Made by a program: the position numbers and the translations under genes
Shown: positions 6,829 to 15,547 of the stretch, piece after piece
How positions within the stretch are numbered: position 1 is the stretch's first letter
How the letters are laid out: every line of letters begins with the position of its first letter
Virus record (IMG/VR): IMGVR_UViG_3300021132_000006
Span: 1-36,529 of that record
Source of the DNA: a virus
DNA: 36,529 nucleotides
Strand: one strand, 5' to 3'
Notes under the pieces: model-generated
Seen by the model: the letters and a program-made list of their open reading frames with translations, nothing else
What the model was told of the DNA's origin: nothing
Database searches by the model: none

Positions 6829-8175
6829 ATGGAAAAAACTAAAAGTAGATTTCGTGAAACAATAGATGCGACTGTGGTAGAAGGAACATTTCAGAAAGAT
6901 AATAGGGATATGATCACTAAATTAAATGCATTAGGTTATGGCAATATAATGCATTCTACATTGGAATATATCAACAATACACCGTCTAAAATTTATATTA
7001 GTTTTAGAGATGGTAGTGTTAGTTTATTACCACCAGTTTGTAATCCAGACTTACCTAAAGAATTCATTGTAGTCCACAGAAAAAGAGTTTCAGGAAATCC
7101 AGACTTTAAAATATTTGTTAGACCGATTAATGGAAATGATCCATTAACTGAGCAGCTAACAGCTATTGCTAATGAAAACCAAAATAGATGCATTGAATGG
7201 ATTGAAACAATTCCATTTAAATTGCTAAAGAAAAAAACTAGAGGAGTCTATTTAGCTCGCTCTGATGTAATGATTACTTTAGGTTGTAATGGAAAAACCA
7301 TATACGACCACCCTTTTAACAAAGAAGCTGTCATGACTAACTATCTTAATCATCATGACAGATTTAACCCGGAGACAGACTTTATGGCAGCAGTAATGTA
7401 TATGCCCGAAAATCCAGAAATTCAGCATCAGCCAATTTATGCTGTATGGAATAACATAATCGCTGAAGTTAAACCAAAACGACCCAATGTTAAAGTAGCA
7501 CCTGGTGTAAAATTTGCAGGCTTTTCTAAAGAAGAGGAAGGTGTTGATTCTAACATGATGATAAATTTTACTTTAGAACAGGTATTGAATCATCAAGGTC
7601 CAGTTCCATGCTTTAGAACTCATGCTGAAGCAGTGGATTGGATTAGGAAGGGAAATAACCAACAAGCTTATAGTTTAAAACAGTATGAGCTTGAAATAGA
7701 AAGAACTAAAAAAGATATTGCAGCTCAGCAGCTTGAACTGAGTCAACTAAAAATTGATTTAGAAAATGCAAAAGCAAGACGTGATGAAGCGCAAGCTATT
7801 TTAGATGCCAAGAATAAAGAAGAAGAAGCTAGACTCGATAAAATAAAAAGGGCGCATGAAGAAGAAATGTTAAAGCTTAAAGCCGAAATGGCACGAGAGA
7901 AAGATAAAATAGAAAGAGAAAAGTTAGCGGCAGATAAAGAAGATTTGGAAAGAAAAAGAGAACAGGCTAGAGTTGAGGAGGCGTTTGCAAAAGAAAAGAT
8001 AAAATATGAACAAGAAAGAATGAAGTCAGAAGAAAGAACAGCTAAGGAAGAAAGAGAAAAAGCTAAGACAAAGTCACGAATGCAATTTTTTACCGATTTA
8101 GCGAAAGTAGTAGTCACAGCGATTACCACAGCATTCGCTGTATTTAAGATTATGAAGACAGCGGCTGCTGGGTAA
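6829..8175 (+). CDS. Coiled-coil protein with C-terminal membrane segment (448 aa)
   Basis: Three parts are visible: a mixed globular N-terminal region (about residues 1-275), a long highly charged coiled coil (about 282-415, dense in E, K, R and A with heptad-like leucine/isoleucine spacing), and a hydrophobic C-terminal stretch near 424-441 (VVVTAITTAFAVF) followed by a short tail. This is a tail-anchored membrane topology, or a hydrophobic virion-associated tail. No signal peptide is present. ATG 6829 follows AAAGGA. It is the first gene of the operon with the 555- and 506-residue proteins. It could tether something to the membrane or be a structural component; no named family was recognised. 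Confidence 0.85.
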   Translation: MEKTKSRFRETIDATVVEGTFQKDNRDMITKLNALGYGNIMHSTLEYINNTPSKIYISFRDGSVSLLPPVCNPDLPKEFIVVHRKRVSGNPDFKIFVRPINGNDPLTEQLTAIANENQNRCIEWIETIPFKLLKKKTRGVYLARSDVMITLGCNGKTIYDHPFNKEAVMTNYLNHHDRFNPETDFMAAVMYMPENPEIQHQPIYAVWNNIIAEVKPKRPNVKVAPGVKFAGFSKEEEGVDSNMMINFTLEQVLNHQGPVPCFRTHAEAVDWIRKGNNQQAYSLKQYELEIERTKKDIAAQQLELSQLKIDLENAKARRDEAQAILDAKNKEEEARLDKIKRAHEEEMLKLKAEMAREKDKIEREKLAADKEDLERKREQARVEEAFAKEKIKYEQERMKSEERTAKEEREKAKTKSRMQFFTDLAKVVVTAITTAFAVFKIMKTAAAG

Positions 8176-8177
8176 AA

Positions 8178-8203
8178 ATATACAATGCAGTTGTATTGTA
8201 TAT
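8178..8203. repeat. Small inverted repeat in an operon gap
   Basis: Arms ATATACAAT and ATTGTATAT flank eight bases, between the stop at 8175 and the ribosome site AGGAGA of the gene at 8228. No T-run follows, so termination is unlikely. A role in message processing or translation of the next gene is possible. Confidence 0.35.
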
Positions 8204-8227
8204 CCCAACCACAATTAGGAGATATAC

Positions 8228-9895
8228 ATGCCAATAGATTTAAATCTATTAGGTCTAGTTGATGCCCAACAGCCTCGAATGAATAAAAAGATTATAAATA
8301 ATATTGCCGTTAATCAAGTTAATGAAGAAGCAGAAGCTTGGATACACGATACTATTCGTTGCGCATCTGAATCCTTCCCGCCAGGTTTAATTTATACTGG
8401 TGGTAAAAGATGCACACCTGTTGAGCAATTTAGAGAAATTACTCGGCAGTTAAAACCAACGAGATCTTTTGACCTATTAAGATCCGATGTATACCTGATG
8501 AAGTACCAATTCAAGTTTAAAGGTACAGAAGTTCGCCCCCACTACAGTTTTTTACCATTCATAAGTGATGGCGGGATTTATTATTTAAAGGGTACCCAAT
8601 ATCTGTTGACACCAGTAGTGGGAGGCAAAGTTTTCAACATTGAGAAAAATAGTATTTATATGCCCACGCCTAAAATTAGGATGGGTTTTCATCAGAAGGA
8701 CGTGTCATGTTATCTTAACAATAGGGTAATAAATTCAAGTTGCGTTACCAGCTATCTCATGAATGGTATGAAAGAAAAAGAGAGAGCTCAGTTAAATCCA
8801 ACATTAGTGCACTATATGTTGGCTGAATATGGTTTGCCAGAAATGCTTAGACGCTTATTTAAAGTCAATGCAAAGATAGGTAAACAAGAGTTAGATCAAT
8901 TAGATCTAAATGAGTGGATGGTCTATCGGAGTAGGCAGCTTCCACCTGTTGTAAATAAGGGCGATTATACCCCCACTGAAATTAGGATTGCTATTAATAA
9001 AGGAGAGTACTATCCTTTACTCGATGGCATTATTGCGACTATCTTTTATATCATAGATAATTGTAGTGATAATTTAGCTGAAGTTGAAGATTTAGCTATT
9101 CCTGATTTATGGTTAATACTACTGGATAGATTTATCTATCGTATCAGTGGTACAGAAAGAAAGCAATATGAGAAAATGGAAACCCATTTACAGTCTACTA
9201 AGTCTAATATGGATCCGATTACTCGTAGAGTGTTAGCCAGTGATAACATACATTGCAATGATATCTTTGAGTTATTCCATTATATTTGTGTTAACTTTCA
9301 AGATATAGTTATCCATCATGATGTCGGTAGCATGTATTATAAAGAGCTATCAACTGTCAAGCATTTACTATACCATGTTGTATATAACATACATATGGCA
9401 ATGTATATGTTGCAAAAACTACCGGAGAATTTGCAGACAGTAGAAAAGATTAATAATATCATGATGAAAAAGCTAACTAAAGATGCTATCTTTACAACCA
9501 TGGGACATGGTGAGTTAACACCTATTAGTATTGCAACCGATTGTAAAATGTTTGCAGCAACTTGTAATACCATTTCTCATGGTAAAGCAACTGTAGTCGG
9601 TGGTAATAAACGGGCTAAGAAAGTAACTAATGATCCTGGATTATTATTACATGCATCACAGGCAGAGGTAGGTACTTATCAGTGGATTGGTAATAAAGAT
9701 CCATTGGGTAGGGAAAAGATGAATCCATTTGTAAACTTTGGTGAAAGAACTTATATTACACCTAGACCTGAATTAGAAGAGGAAATTAACTCGATAAGAC
9801 AGTTACTAGGAAAACATAAGATTTCTAATCTAATTGAACATGAATTGGATGAGGTAGAGGAACTGAGAGATTTGAAAATAAAAGGAGAAGATTAA
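8228..9895 (+). CDS. Candidate N-terminal part of an RNA polymerase beta-like subunit (555 aa)
   Basis: Residues 109-125 read LPFISDGGIYYLKGTQ, which lines up without gaps with the bacterial RpoB segment IPLMTDNGTFVINGTE (from memory). About 70-100 residues later LVHYMLAEYGLPEMLRRLF resembles, in the expected order, the RpoB segment on IILRALNY and the following LF. phiKZ-type phages split beta into separate N- and C-terminal proteins, and the non-virion N-terminal one (gp123) lies between capsid and portal genes as here. No catalytic residue would be expected in this part. The alternative is an unrelated virion protein. ATG 8228 follows AGGAGATAT. The stop is one base before the next gene. 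An earlier in-frame start is absent. Confidence 0.5.
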   Translation: MPIDLNLLGLVDAQQPRMNKKIINNIAVNQVNEEAEAWIHDTIRCASESFPPGLIYTGGKRCTPVEQFREITRQLKPTRSFDLLRSDVYLMKYQFKFKGTEVRPHYSFLPFISDGGIYYLKGTQYLLTPVVGGKVFNIEKNSIYMPTPKIRMGFHQKDVSCYLNNRVINSSCVTSYLMNGMKEKERAQLNPTLVHYMLAEYGLPEMLRRLFKVNAKIGKQELDQLDLNEWMVYRSRQLPPVVNKGDYTPTEIRIAINKGEYYPLLDGIIATIFYIIDNCSDNLAEVEDLAIPDLWLILLDRFIYRISGTERKQYEKMETHLQSTKSNMDPITRRVLASDNIHCNDIFELFHYICVNFQDIVIHHDVGSMYYKELSTVKHLLYHVVYNIHMAMYMLQKLPENLQTVEKINNIMMKKLTKDAIFTTMGHGELTPISIATDCKMFAATCNTISHGKATVVGGNKRAKKVTNDPGLLLHASQAEVGTYQWIGNKDPLGREKMNPFVNFGERTYITPRPELEEEINSIRQLLGKHKISNLIEHELDEVEELRDLKIKGED

Positions 9896-9896
9896 A

Positions 9897-11417
9897 ATGG
9901 CAGTAATAGATATCCCTAATATTTATAGGGCTGATATCCATAACATGGTTTATAACAATACTAAGGCTGTCTTAACTAATGCAGCTAAGATTGTTACTCA
10001 TAGACCTGATATTCCACCTCATGTAAAAGATGCGGTTATTAATAATCTTCCAGCCATTGAAGCTATCATATTAAGTGATGGTAGAGGATTAGTTGATGAC
10101 TTTCTTTTAACCTTCTTTAATAGTACGCAGTGGAATATTCAACAAGCCAATGATATTATTATTAAAGCAATTGAGAGAATAGCGCATGAGGAGATTTTCA
10201 AACATGGCATTCAAATAGTTGAGTTTGATAATTCAGCTAATTGGATCAAAAGTTACCATGCTGGTGTGTTAGAATACGCTAGAGCGTTCCGTACTCAACC
10301 ACAGGCGATGAATCCTGCTCAGCAACCCTATGGTAGTGGGTATCAGTATTCGGGGCAACAGCAGCCTTATATGCAGACTAATGCAGTTAACAATGCACCA
10401 CTGCAATCTAGCGTATATACAGCGCCTATTAACCCCTATGCAAATAGTCTAGCAAATGGGGATAATTTAATTAGTCAAAGTCCGCTGGCAGCGGCAATAG
10501 GAGAAACAATGCAACGAGAAAACCATGTAAGCAGCACTGCAATACCCAATCCAACACCGGATGCTTTTGAGTTTAATGAAAGAACAGTTACTCAAAATAA
10601 TCCATTGGCTGCAAAGAAAGAGCATATTGTTCCTATCAAGAACAAGCTCTTAACACCCGAAGCAAAAGAACATCATATTCTTTCTTACAAGAGTGATGAA
10701 AAGACATTTAACGATGATCTAGTGGGGTTAAGTGACATTACTATGCCAACATTAACTGGATACTTTTCTGAAACCATTATTCCAGGTTTTGATGAGCAAG
10801 AAGAAGATGCATTTAAAAATGCATTAGACAGTGTTATCTCAGCCGATAGTTTAGTTGAGATGTCAGCTATCTTTAAAGAAGTCTCTAAAAATGTTCCTGA
10901 GTCCTACAAAACAATTGTTTGGTTTGCAAACAATATCAGTGACTTTATTATTAATACCATGGATAAACGCTATGGCATTAATGATGCTGAGTTTTTACCC
11001 TTCATCGGTAATCCAGTATCAGTTTGTCAGTATTTAAGCAATGTCGGTGCTTTGGAAGATATGTCTGCCATTATTGAACACTATATTGATAAACTAGTTG
11101 ACAGTATAGTACCAATTACTATCAGGAGTTATTCTGATAAAGAAATCCCTGCTATTATGATTTCTAAGTATACTGAAGTTATATTCATGCCTTATCTGTT
11201 TAAGTATCTTAAAAATAGCAAAGCATTAAAGTGCTTAGAGCCTGGTGTTAATGAGGAAATTATCAATGATCTATTTGATCAGGCTTTTGCTTTGTTACCC
11301 CCTGCGGCAGTCTGTGTCGAAATGTTGGATCAAACTTATACCCGATATAAAGTGTGGCGTTTAGGTAAACCTATTATGTCACCTTGTGAGTATAAGTACT
11401 CAGTTGAACTGATGTAA
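9897..11417 (+). CDS. Probable structural or morphogenesis protein (506 aa)
   Basis: It starts one base after the previous stop with AAAGGAG upstream, so the two are coupled. Three zones are visible: a helical N-terminal region (1-130), a disordered proline/glutamine/tyrosine/asparagine-rich linker (about 133-190, including QQPYGSGYQYSGQQQPY), and a helical acidic C-terminal domain (about 240-506). No enzymatic motif was recognised. The position between capsid and portal suggests a head-related or polymerase-associated protein, but that is inference. It ends at a bidirectional terminator. Confidence 0.7.
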   Translation: MAVIDIPNIYRADIHNMVYNNTKAVLTNAAKIVTHRPDIPPHVKDAVINNLPAIEAIILSDGRGLVDDFLLTFFNSTQWNIQQANDIIIKAIERIAHEEIFKHGIQIVEFDNSANWIKSYHAGVLEYARAFRTQPQAMNPAQQPYGSGYQYSGQQQPYMQTNAVNNAPLQSSVYTAPINPYANSLANGDNLISQSPLAAAIGETMQRENHVSSTAIPNPTPDAFEFNERTVTQNNPLAAKKEHIVPIKNKLLTPEAKEHHILSYKSDEKTFNDDLVGLSDITMPTLTGYFSETIIPGFDEQEEDAFKNALDSVISADSLVEMSAIFKEVSKNVPESYKTIVWFANNISDFIINTMDKRYGINDAEFLPFIGNPVSVCQYLSNVGALEDMSAIIEHYIDKLVDSIVPITIRSYSDKEIPAIMISKYTEVIFMPYLFKYLKNSKALKCLEPGVNEEIINDLFDQAFALLPPAAVCVEMLDQTYTRYKVWRLGKPIMSPCEYKYSVELM

Positions 11418-11469
11418 AAAAAAAAGAACATAATTAGATAGTGCATGGCCAATTGGCCATGCACTATCT
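11416..11469. terminator. Bidirectional terminator centred on CAATTG
   Basis: The perfect 34-base palindrome at 11436-11469 has half-site AGATAGTGCATGGCCAA. It lies between converging genes and begins one base after the minus-strand stop. On the minus strand the stem is followed by AATTATGTTC and ten T (the A-run at 11416-11425); on the plus strand a T-rich stretch inside the end of the minus-strand gene follows. The minus-strand order stem, ATTATG, T-run repeats that at 960 and 24590. Confidence 0.75.
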
Positions 11470-11470
11470 G

Positions 11471-11824
11471 TTATTTATTCTCTTCTTCTTTTTTCTTTCT
11501 ATCCGCATTTGACATTTTGGATAAACGTTCAAAAGCATCATCTACATTTTGTCTTCGTTTTCTTCTCTGCATAAATCTAATAGAATCTTTATAAAACCGT
11601 ATTCCTTTATATATAACCACAACCAATACTGGCATTACTTTAATAGCATATGTAAATACAATACCTAATATTGCGTAACCACCTAATTCATGAGTTGTGT
11701 TTATTTCCGCAGCATTGTCATTAGAATTTAATTCCAGATAGAGTTGAATGTAGAGCAATAGTCTTTCTACAAATGAATCTAAATCTGAACTATCTATTTC
11801 CAGTAGATGTTTAAATAAACCCAT
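11471..11824 (-). CDS. Small membrane protein (117 aa)
   Basis: The short N-terminal helical region is followed by one long hydrophobic segment or two close ones at about residues 49-76 (YAILGIVFTYAIKVMPVLVVV), then a strongly basic stretch (MQRRKRRQ) and a lysine/glutamate tail. This suggests an integral inner-membrane protein with a basic cytoplasmic C-terminus. GAGGAG lies upstream of ATG 11824. It is the last gene of a four-gene minus-strand operon. A holin or a membrane-anchored accessory are possibilities; neither is supported by family recognition. Confidence 0.7.
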   Translation of the reverse strand: MGLFKHLLEIDSSDLDSFVERLLLYIQLYLELNSNDNAAEINTTHELGGYAILGIVFTYAIKVMPVLVVVIYKGIRFYKDSIRFMQRRKRRQNVDDAFERLSKMSNADRKKKEEENK

Positions 11825-11839
11825 TTGTGGCTACTCCTC

Positions 11840-12388
11840 TTATAGCTTATTTAATTCAACACATTTATAGTACGCAACAGCTACTGCATCGACGCTATGT
11901 TCGTCTAATGCAGTAATAGTTACATGTTCGTCATATAATATTGGTTGTTTTAATAAACCTTCTAACATCAAGTTTTTATCACCTGATGTTCCAGATACCT
12001 TTAAGCACTTTTTTACTGAACTAGGATCAATCGTTTCAAACTGCAAAGTATTGCTAACTTGAAATACAAAGTGTCTAAACATGGTGAGTAATTCTACTAA
12101 TACGGAATAAACTTGAGGTCTGCCTGGATTAAAATAAGGTGCTTCAGAGATAACTAAGTTAGGTCTATAAAGATTAATTATTAATTTGAATTTATCACCA
12201 ATAGCTAATTCTTTAGCAAATCTTTCTCCATGAATATAAATAACATCCTGATAATGCTTTAATAAAAGATCAGCATGAATAGTCTCTATATGACATACTC
12301 TACACTGACCTTTTATATCCATATCCATTATACATATACCGCAATGGGAAGAACCAGGATCTATTCCCATCACTCTATATGTATTCAT
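11840..12388 (-). CDS. RuvC-like Holliday junction resolvase (182 aa)
   Basis: The RNase H-fold signature of RuvC is present: GIDPGSSHCG with D10 at the first strand, LVISEAP with E82, and DEHSVDAVAVAYY at the C-terminus with D162 and D167. These acidic residues would bind the two metal ions that cut four-way DNA junctions. The length is close to that of bacterial RuvC. In a large phage it would resolve branched replication intermediates before packaging. It starts two bases after the stop of the 281-residue protein, so its translation is probably coupled. Its presence inside a structural-protein operon suggests late expression. Confidence 0.85.
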   Translation of the reverse strand: MNTYRVMGIDPGSSHCGICIMDMDIKGQCRVCHIETIHADLLLKHYQDVIYIHGERFAKELAIGDKFKLIINLYRPNLVISEAPYFNPGRPQVYSVLVELLTMFRHFVFQVSNTLQFETIDPSSVKKCLKVSGTSGDKNLMLEGLLKQPILYDEHVTITALDEHSVDAVAVAYYKCVELNKL

Positions 12389-12390
12389 CT

Positions 12391-13236
12391 TTAAGAAGTA
12401 ATGACTGGTGGGTAAGGCGCTGAGTTAGATATTGCATACTGCAATGTTATGGAGGATGGATTTTGTTGTAGTTCTAACTGAGTACTTACAAAAGCCATAA
12501 TCTGAGCTGTTTGAATATCAGTATAGGTTACAGTAGAGCCACCTGCACTCGATGTTACACTAATATCAAAACCACCAACAATACCTACTTCAGAGATAGT
12601 CGCATAGCGAGGATCACCATAAATGATATTAACTGCATTATTAATGTTAGTAATATCAGTACTGTTTAAAGTAATAGGCAATACTGCTTGTGTTACTAAG
12701 TGCTGACCTGTTGAAATATTGATAGTGGTATTAGATACATTAACAGGACTAGGACTTAAATTGGCAATAGATGTAGAAAAAGGAGTATCGGTAGTTACTA
12801 TACCATTAGATAAAGTAACAATGTTTGAACTGGGTGTAATGCCACTAATGCTAATGACTTTTAAGTAATATGCAAAATATGCGTTTCCACCAATAGTAAC
12901 AGGCACTCTCAGTCTATAATTAGCTCTTTGTAATGTAGTAAGATCATTGCCCACAGGTGCTAATACAAAAGGTATTTGTTCAAATAAAGCAGAATCTGTA
13001 CAACCATGAAATAAAGGTTGTGTTAAAGTGTTATTTCCAGAGCCTACCACATTTTGATGTCCACCGCGGCCAATTGCTAAATACTGAATAACTGGATAGC
13101 CAGATGAAGGAGGCGATACATTGCCTACATTAAACTTTTCATTTAATGTAGTGTATTGATCTACTGCAAAGGGTAAGTTTAAAGCTCTTAGAATATCTAA
13201 GTTAGTAAAGTTTCTTGTTTTAACTGAGTTTGACAT
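12391..13236 (-). CDS. Probable virion structural protein (281 aa)
   Basis: The N-terminus contains FTNLDILRALNLPFAVDQY and IQYLAIGRGGHQN, followed by beta-rich sequence full of threonine, serine, asparagine and isoleucine, typical of tail or baseplate components. There is no signal peptide, coiled coil or catalytic motif. TAGGATT precedes ATG 13236. It lies 15 bases after the 741-residue protein, and the pair are probably assembly partners. The precise place in the virion is not determinable by eye. Confidence 0.65.
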   Translation of the reverse strand: MSNSVKTRNFTNLDILRALNLPFAVDQYTTLNEKFNVGNVSPPSSGYPVIQYLAIGRGGHQNVVGSGNNTLTQPLFHGCTDSALFEQIPFVLAPVGNDLTTLQRANYRLRVPVTIGGNAYFAYYLKVISISGITPSSNIVTLSNGIVTTDTPFSTSIANLSPSPVNVSNTTINISTGQHLVTQAVLPITLNSTDITNINNAVNIIYGDPRYATISEVGIVGGFDISVTSSAGGSTVTYTDIQTAQIMAFVSTQLELQQNPSSITLQYAISNSAPYPPVITS

Positions 13237-13251
13237 ATTAATCCTAAATGT

Positions 13252-15477
13252 TTAGTGTGTGTTTACGTTAACGCCTATGTGTACTCTATCATAGGAATCA
13301 ATGAAAGTAGTACAATTTAACCCAAGTCCAGCCTCTATAGTGGCTGATATTTCTACCACATTAGCAGTATCTAATCCATAATCTAATTCAATATCTCCAG
13401 ATACATCAATTTCATGCAGTAAAGGCATAATAGATTGCACATCGAGTCCATTAGATATAATGGTATAACTGTCTGTAAAGTCTATTCCTACACCGGGATC
13501 AATTAATCCTTTTTGATACCACGATATATTAGAGAAACTTAAATCAATAGGTTCGATATCATTAGTGGCATTGCCTTCAACAAACTGAATAGTATAGCTA
13601 CAAACAGTTCTTAAGATTTCAATTAATGCCTCATAAGGCTGTTGTAGTGTATAAGTCTCTGGCAGTATACCCACAAAAGTTTGTAGTATTGTATTAATTA
13701 AATCTAATGTTTGTCCAGAATCTAATGTAGATGGGTCAAATCCTATTCTATTAAAGAAGTCTGCATATTTTGTTTCAGCGGTCGCTATGGCGCAAACACT
13801 ATTTTGATAATACAAATCTAAAATGGTTTGTATTTCAGATTGTCCCATAGAGCTGGGTTCTGAATACTTTAATAAAATGTGAAAAACTTTATTATTAATG
13901 ACTGAGTTAATAAAGTTATTAAATTCATCCAATGAATAAAGAATAGTATTTGGAAAGGTAATATGATTTGCAATGACTGAGTAGTAATCTATTTGACTAG
14001 AAATATAATTATCAATTAATCCTCTAGCCTGATATTCAGTAATTAATGTAATGGGCTGCATGATATCCATTACATTAATAGTGGGTATATTAACTAATAA
14101 ATTAGGAGCAGGGGTAAATGTAGTTTTGTTGTTAGCTAAAAAGTACTGACTCGATGCATAAATTAATAAAATAGCAGCATCTTGAGCATTAATACTTAAA
14201 CCACTAATTGCTAAACCTGGAATATCAATAGATAGATTAACATCCATTTTTCCATTAGTCGTTAAATAGAGCCAATAATTTATTCTCTCCTTATAGTTAT
14301 AAACTAAAGCTACTGTACTGGTAACAATAATCTCTGCATCAATAACGCCTGTAGGCATCTCAATGCTCGGTGTAACATTATAAAGATTGTTTAAGTAATC
14401 AGTATCTGCTTGTAAATTAACCAAATTTAAAGGTGCGCTATTAACTAACTTATTAACTAAGTAATCTGGGGTATCTAATCGAGTGGTACTATTAATAGTA
14501 TCTATTTGATTATAAGGATACCTACTAATTCTAGTCTCTCTATTTAACTCTTTTAAATTACCTAGATTTAAATTATCCAGTGCTGTACCCATTGCTATCC
14601 TGATATCAAAACTATATAACTGAATACCAAAGGGATAAGCAAAATTACTGTTTAAAAAGTTTAGAGTCGATTTCTTACCCGCATTATGAGTAATCCAATC
14701 TATGTTTCTATACAAAAAGAAAGCTTGTTCATAAGGAAGTATATCCTTAAACTGGCTAATATTAAAATAACCAGATAAGTAATTCCAAATATGATATTCA
14801 TGGACTTGATCAGTTTTACAATTTTCTAAGCGAATAGCGATAATAGCGGGTACTAGATTGACGTATAAAATACCTAAAAAAGCAGCAGGGTATAATGGAT
14901 CAGATATTGCAAAGGCAGGGACTTCCCAACGAGTAGTCACATTGTTGATGTATTGCTGAATATCATTAATTAGATTATATTCCCCCAATCCAATTAAATT
15001 AATATTACCTTGCCCAGTCATTGTTTTATTATAGTGTAAAATGGTATAATTATCAGCCGCTATAGCATCAGTTATACTCGGTATAGGAGAGATAATACCT
15101 CTAATTAAATCAGTCTGATGTAGCTTACCTGCATTATCACAAACTAATTCATATTGAGCTACCAAATTATCATATGTTGTTTGATAAGTCCTTAAATTAG
15201 CCATTGTCATTGGGTGATTTAGCATTGTTGTACTATCAAAACTAACTAAAGATTTAGTATCTAAAGAATAAATTTGCATAGGAATATCAGATGGATGATA
15301 TTGCCCTACTAAGTTTAAATAGTATTTCCAGGTAGTAGGATCTGATGAAACAGTATAACCTATTACTGATAAATAAGAATTTATCGAGTCTATCGTTTGT
15401 TGAGACTTTATAACAAGACCTCGTACTAAATTAATAGTATCCCTAACATAGTTAGAGTAATCGTCAGAAATTAACAT
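13252..15477 (-). CDS. Large probable virion structural protein (741 aa)
   Basis: ATG 15477 is chosen over an in-frame ATG at 15501 because AAAGGA lies at the right distance before it. The protein is long, rich in asparagine, isoleucine, leucine and tyrosine, alternating helical and beta-like segments, with no enzymatic motif. Its position beside the portal gene and its operon partner suggest a tail or baseplate component. It is the first gene of the minus-strand operon that also carries the resolvase. A TATG lies 22 bases before the start on the minus strand. Confidence 0.65.
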   Translation of the reverse strand: MLISDDYSNYVRDTINLVRGLVIKSQQTIDSINSYLSVIGYTVSSDPTTWKYYLNLVGQYHPSDIPMQIYSLDTKSLVSFDSTTMLNHPMTMANLRTYQTTYDNLVAQYELVCDNAGKLHQTDLIRGIISPIPSITDAIAADNYTILHYNKTMTGQGNINLIGLGEYNLINDIQQYINNVTTRWEVPAFAISDPLYPAAFLGILYVNLVPAIIAIRLENCKTDQVHEYHIWNYLSGYFNISQFKDILPYEQAFFLYRNIDWITHNAGKKSTLNFLNSNFAYPFGIQLYSFDIRIAMGTALDNLNLGNLKELNRETRISRYPYNQIDTINSTTRLDTPDYLVNKLVNSAPLNLVNLQADTDYLNNLYNVTPSIEMPTGVIDAEIIVTSTVALVYNYKERINYWLYLTTNGKMDVNLSIDIPGLAISGLSINAQDAAILLIYASSQYFLANNKTTFTPAPNLLVNIPTINVMDIMQPITLITEYQARGLIDNYISSQIDYYSVIANHITFPNTILYSLDEFNNFINSVINNKVFHILLKYSEPSSMGQSEIQTILDLYYQNSVCAIATAETKYADFFNRIGFDPSTLDSGQTLDLINTILQTFVGILPETYTLQQPYEALIEILRTVCSYTIQFVEGNATNDIEPIDLSFSNISWYQKGLIDPGVGIDFTDSYTIISNGLDVQSIMPLLHEIDVSGDIELDYGLDTANVVEISATIEAGLGLNCTTFIDSYDRVHIGVNVNTH

Positions 15478-15547
15478 AATGATTCCTTTATTATTGTACA
15501 TACGAAAACAATAATAATTATATTTAAATGATTTCTAAGAGAAATAT
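15478..15547. promoter_or_regulatory. Divergent intergenic region, probable back-to-back promoters
   Basis: The 70-base AT-rich space separates the minus-strand structural operon from the plus-strand portal gene, so both must be started from here or by read-through. A minus-strand TATG at 15502-15499 lies close before the structural gene. On the plus side only AT-rich sequence (AATAATTATATTTAAATG) is seen, with no copy of the TATACATTATCTAAT motif. Confidence 0.4.

Noticed and set aside
7743-8234. Minus-strand open frame of 163 codons opposite the coiled-coil gene
   Set aside because: It is the reverse shadow of a repetitive charged coiled coil, giving a serine/leucine/alanine-rich product. 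It lacks a ribosome site and overlaps a better supported gene.
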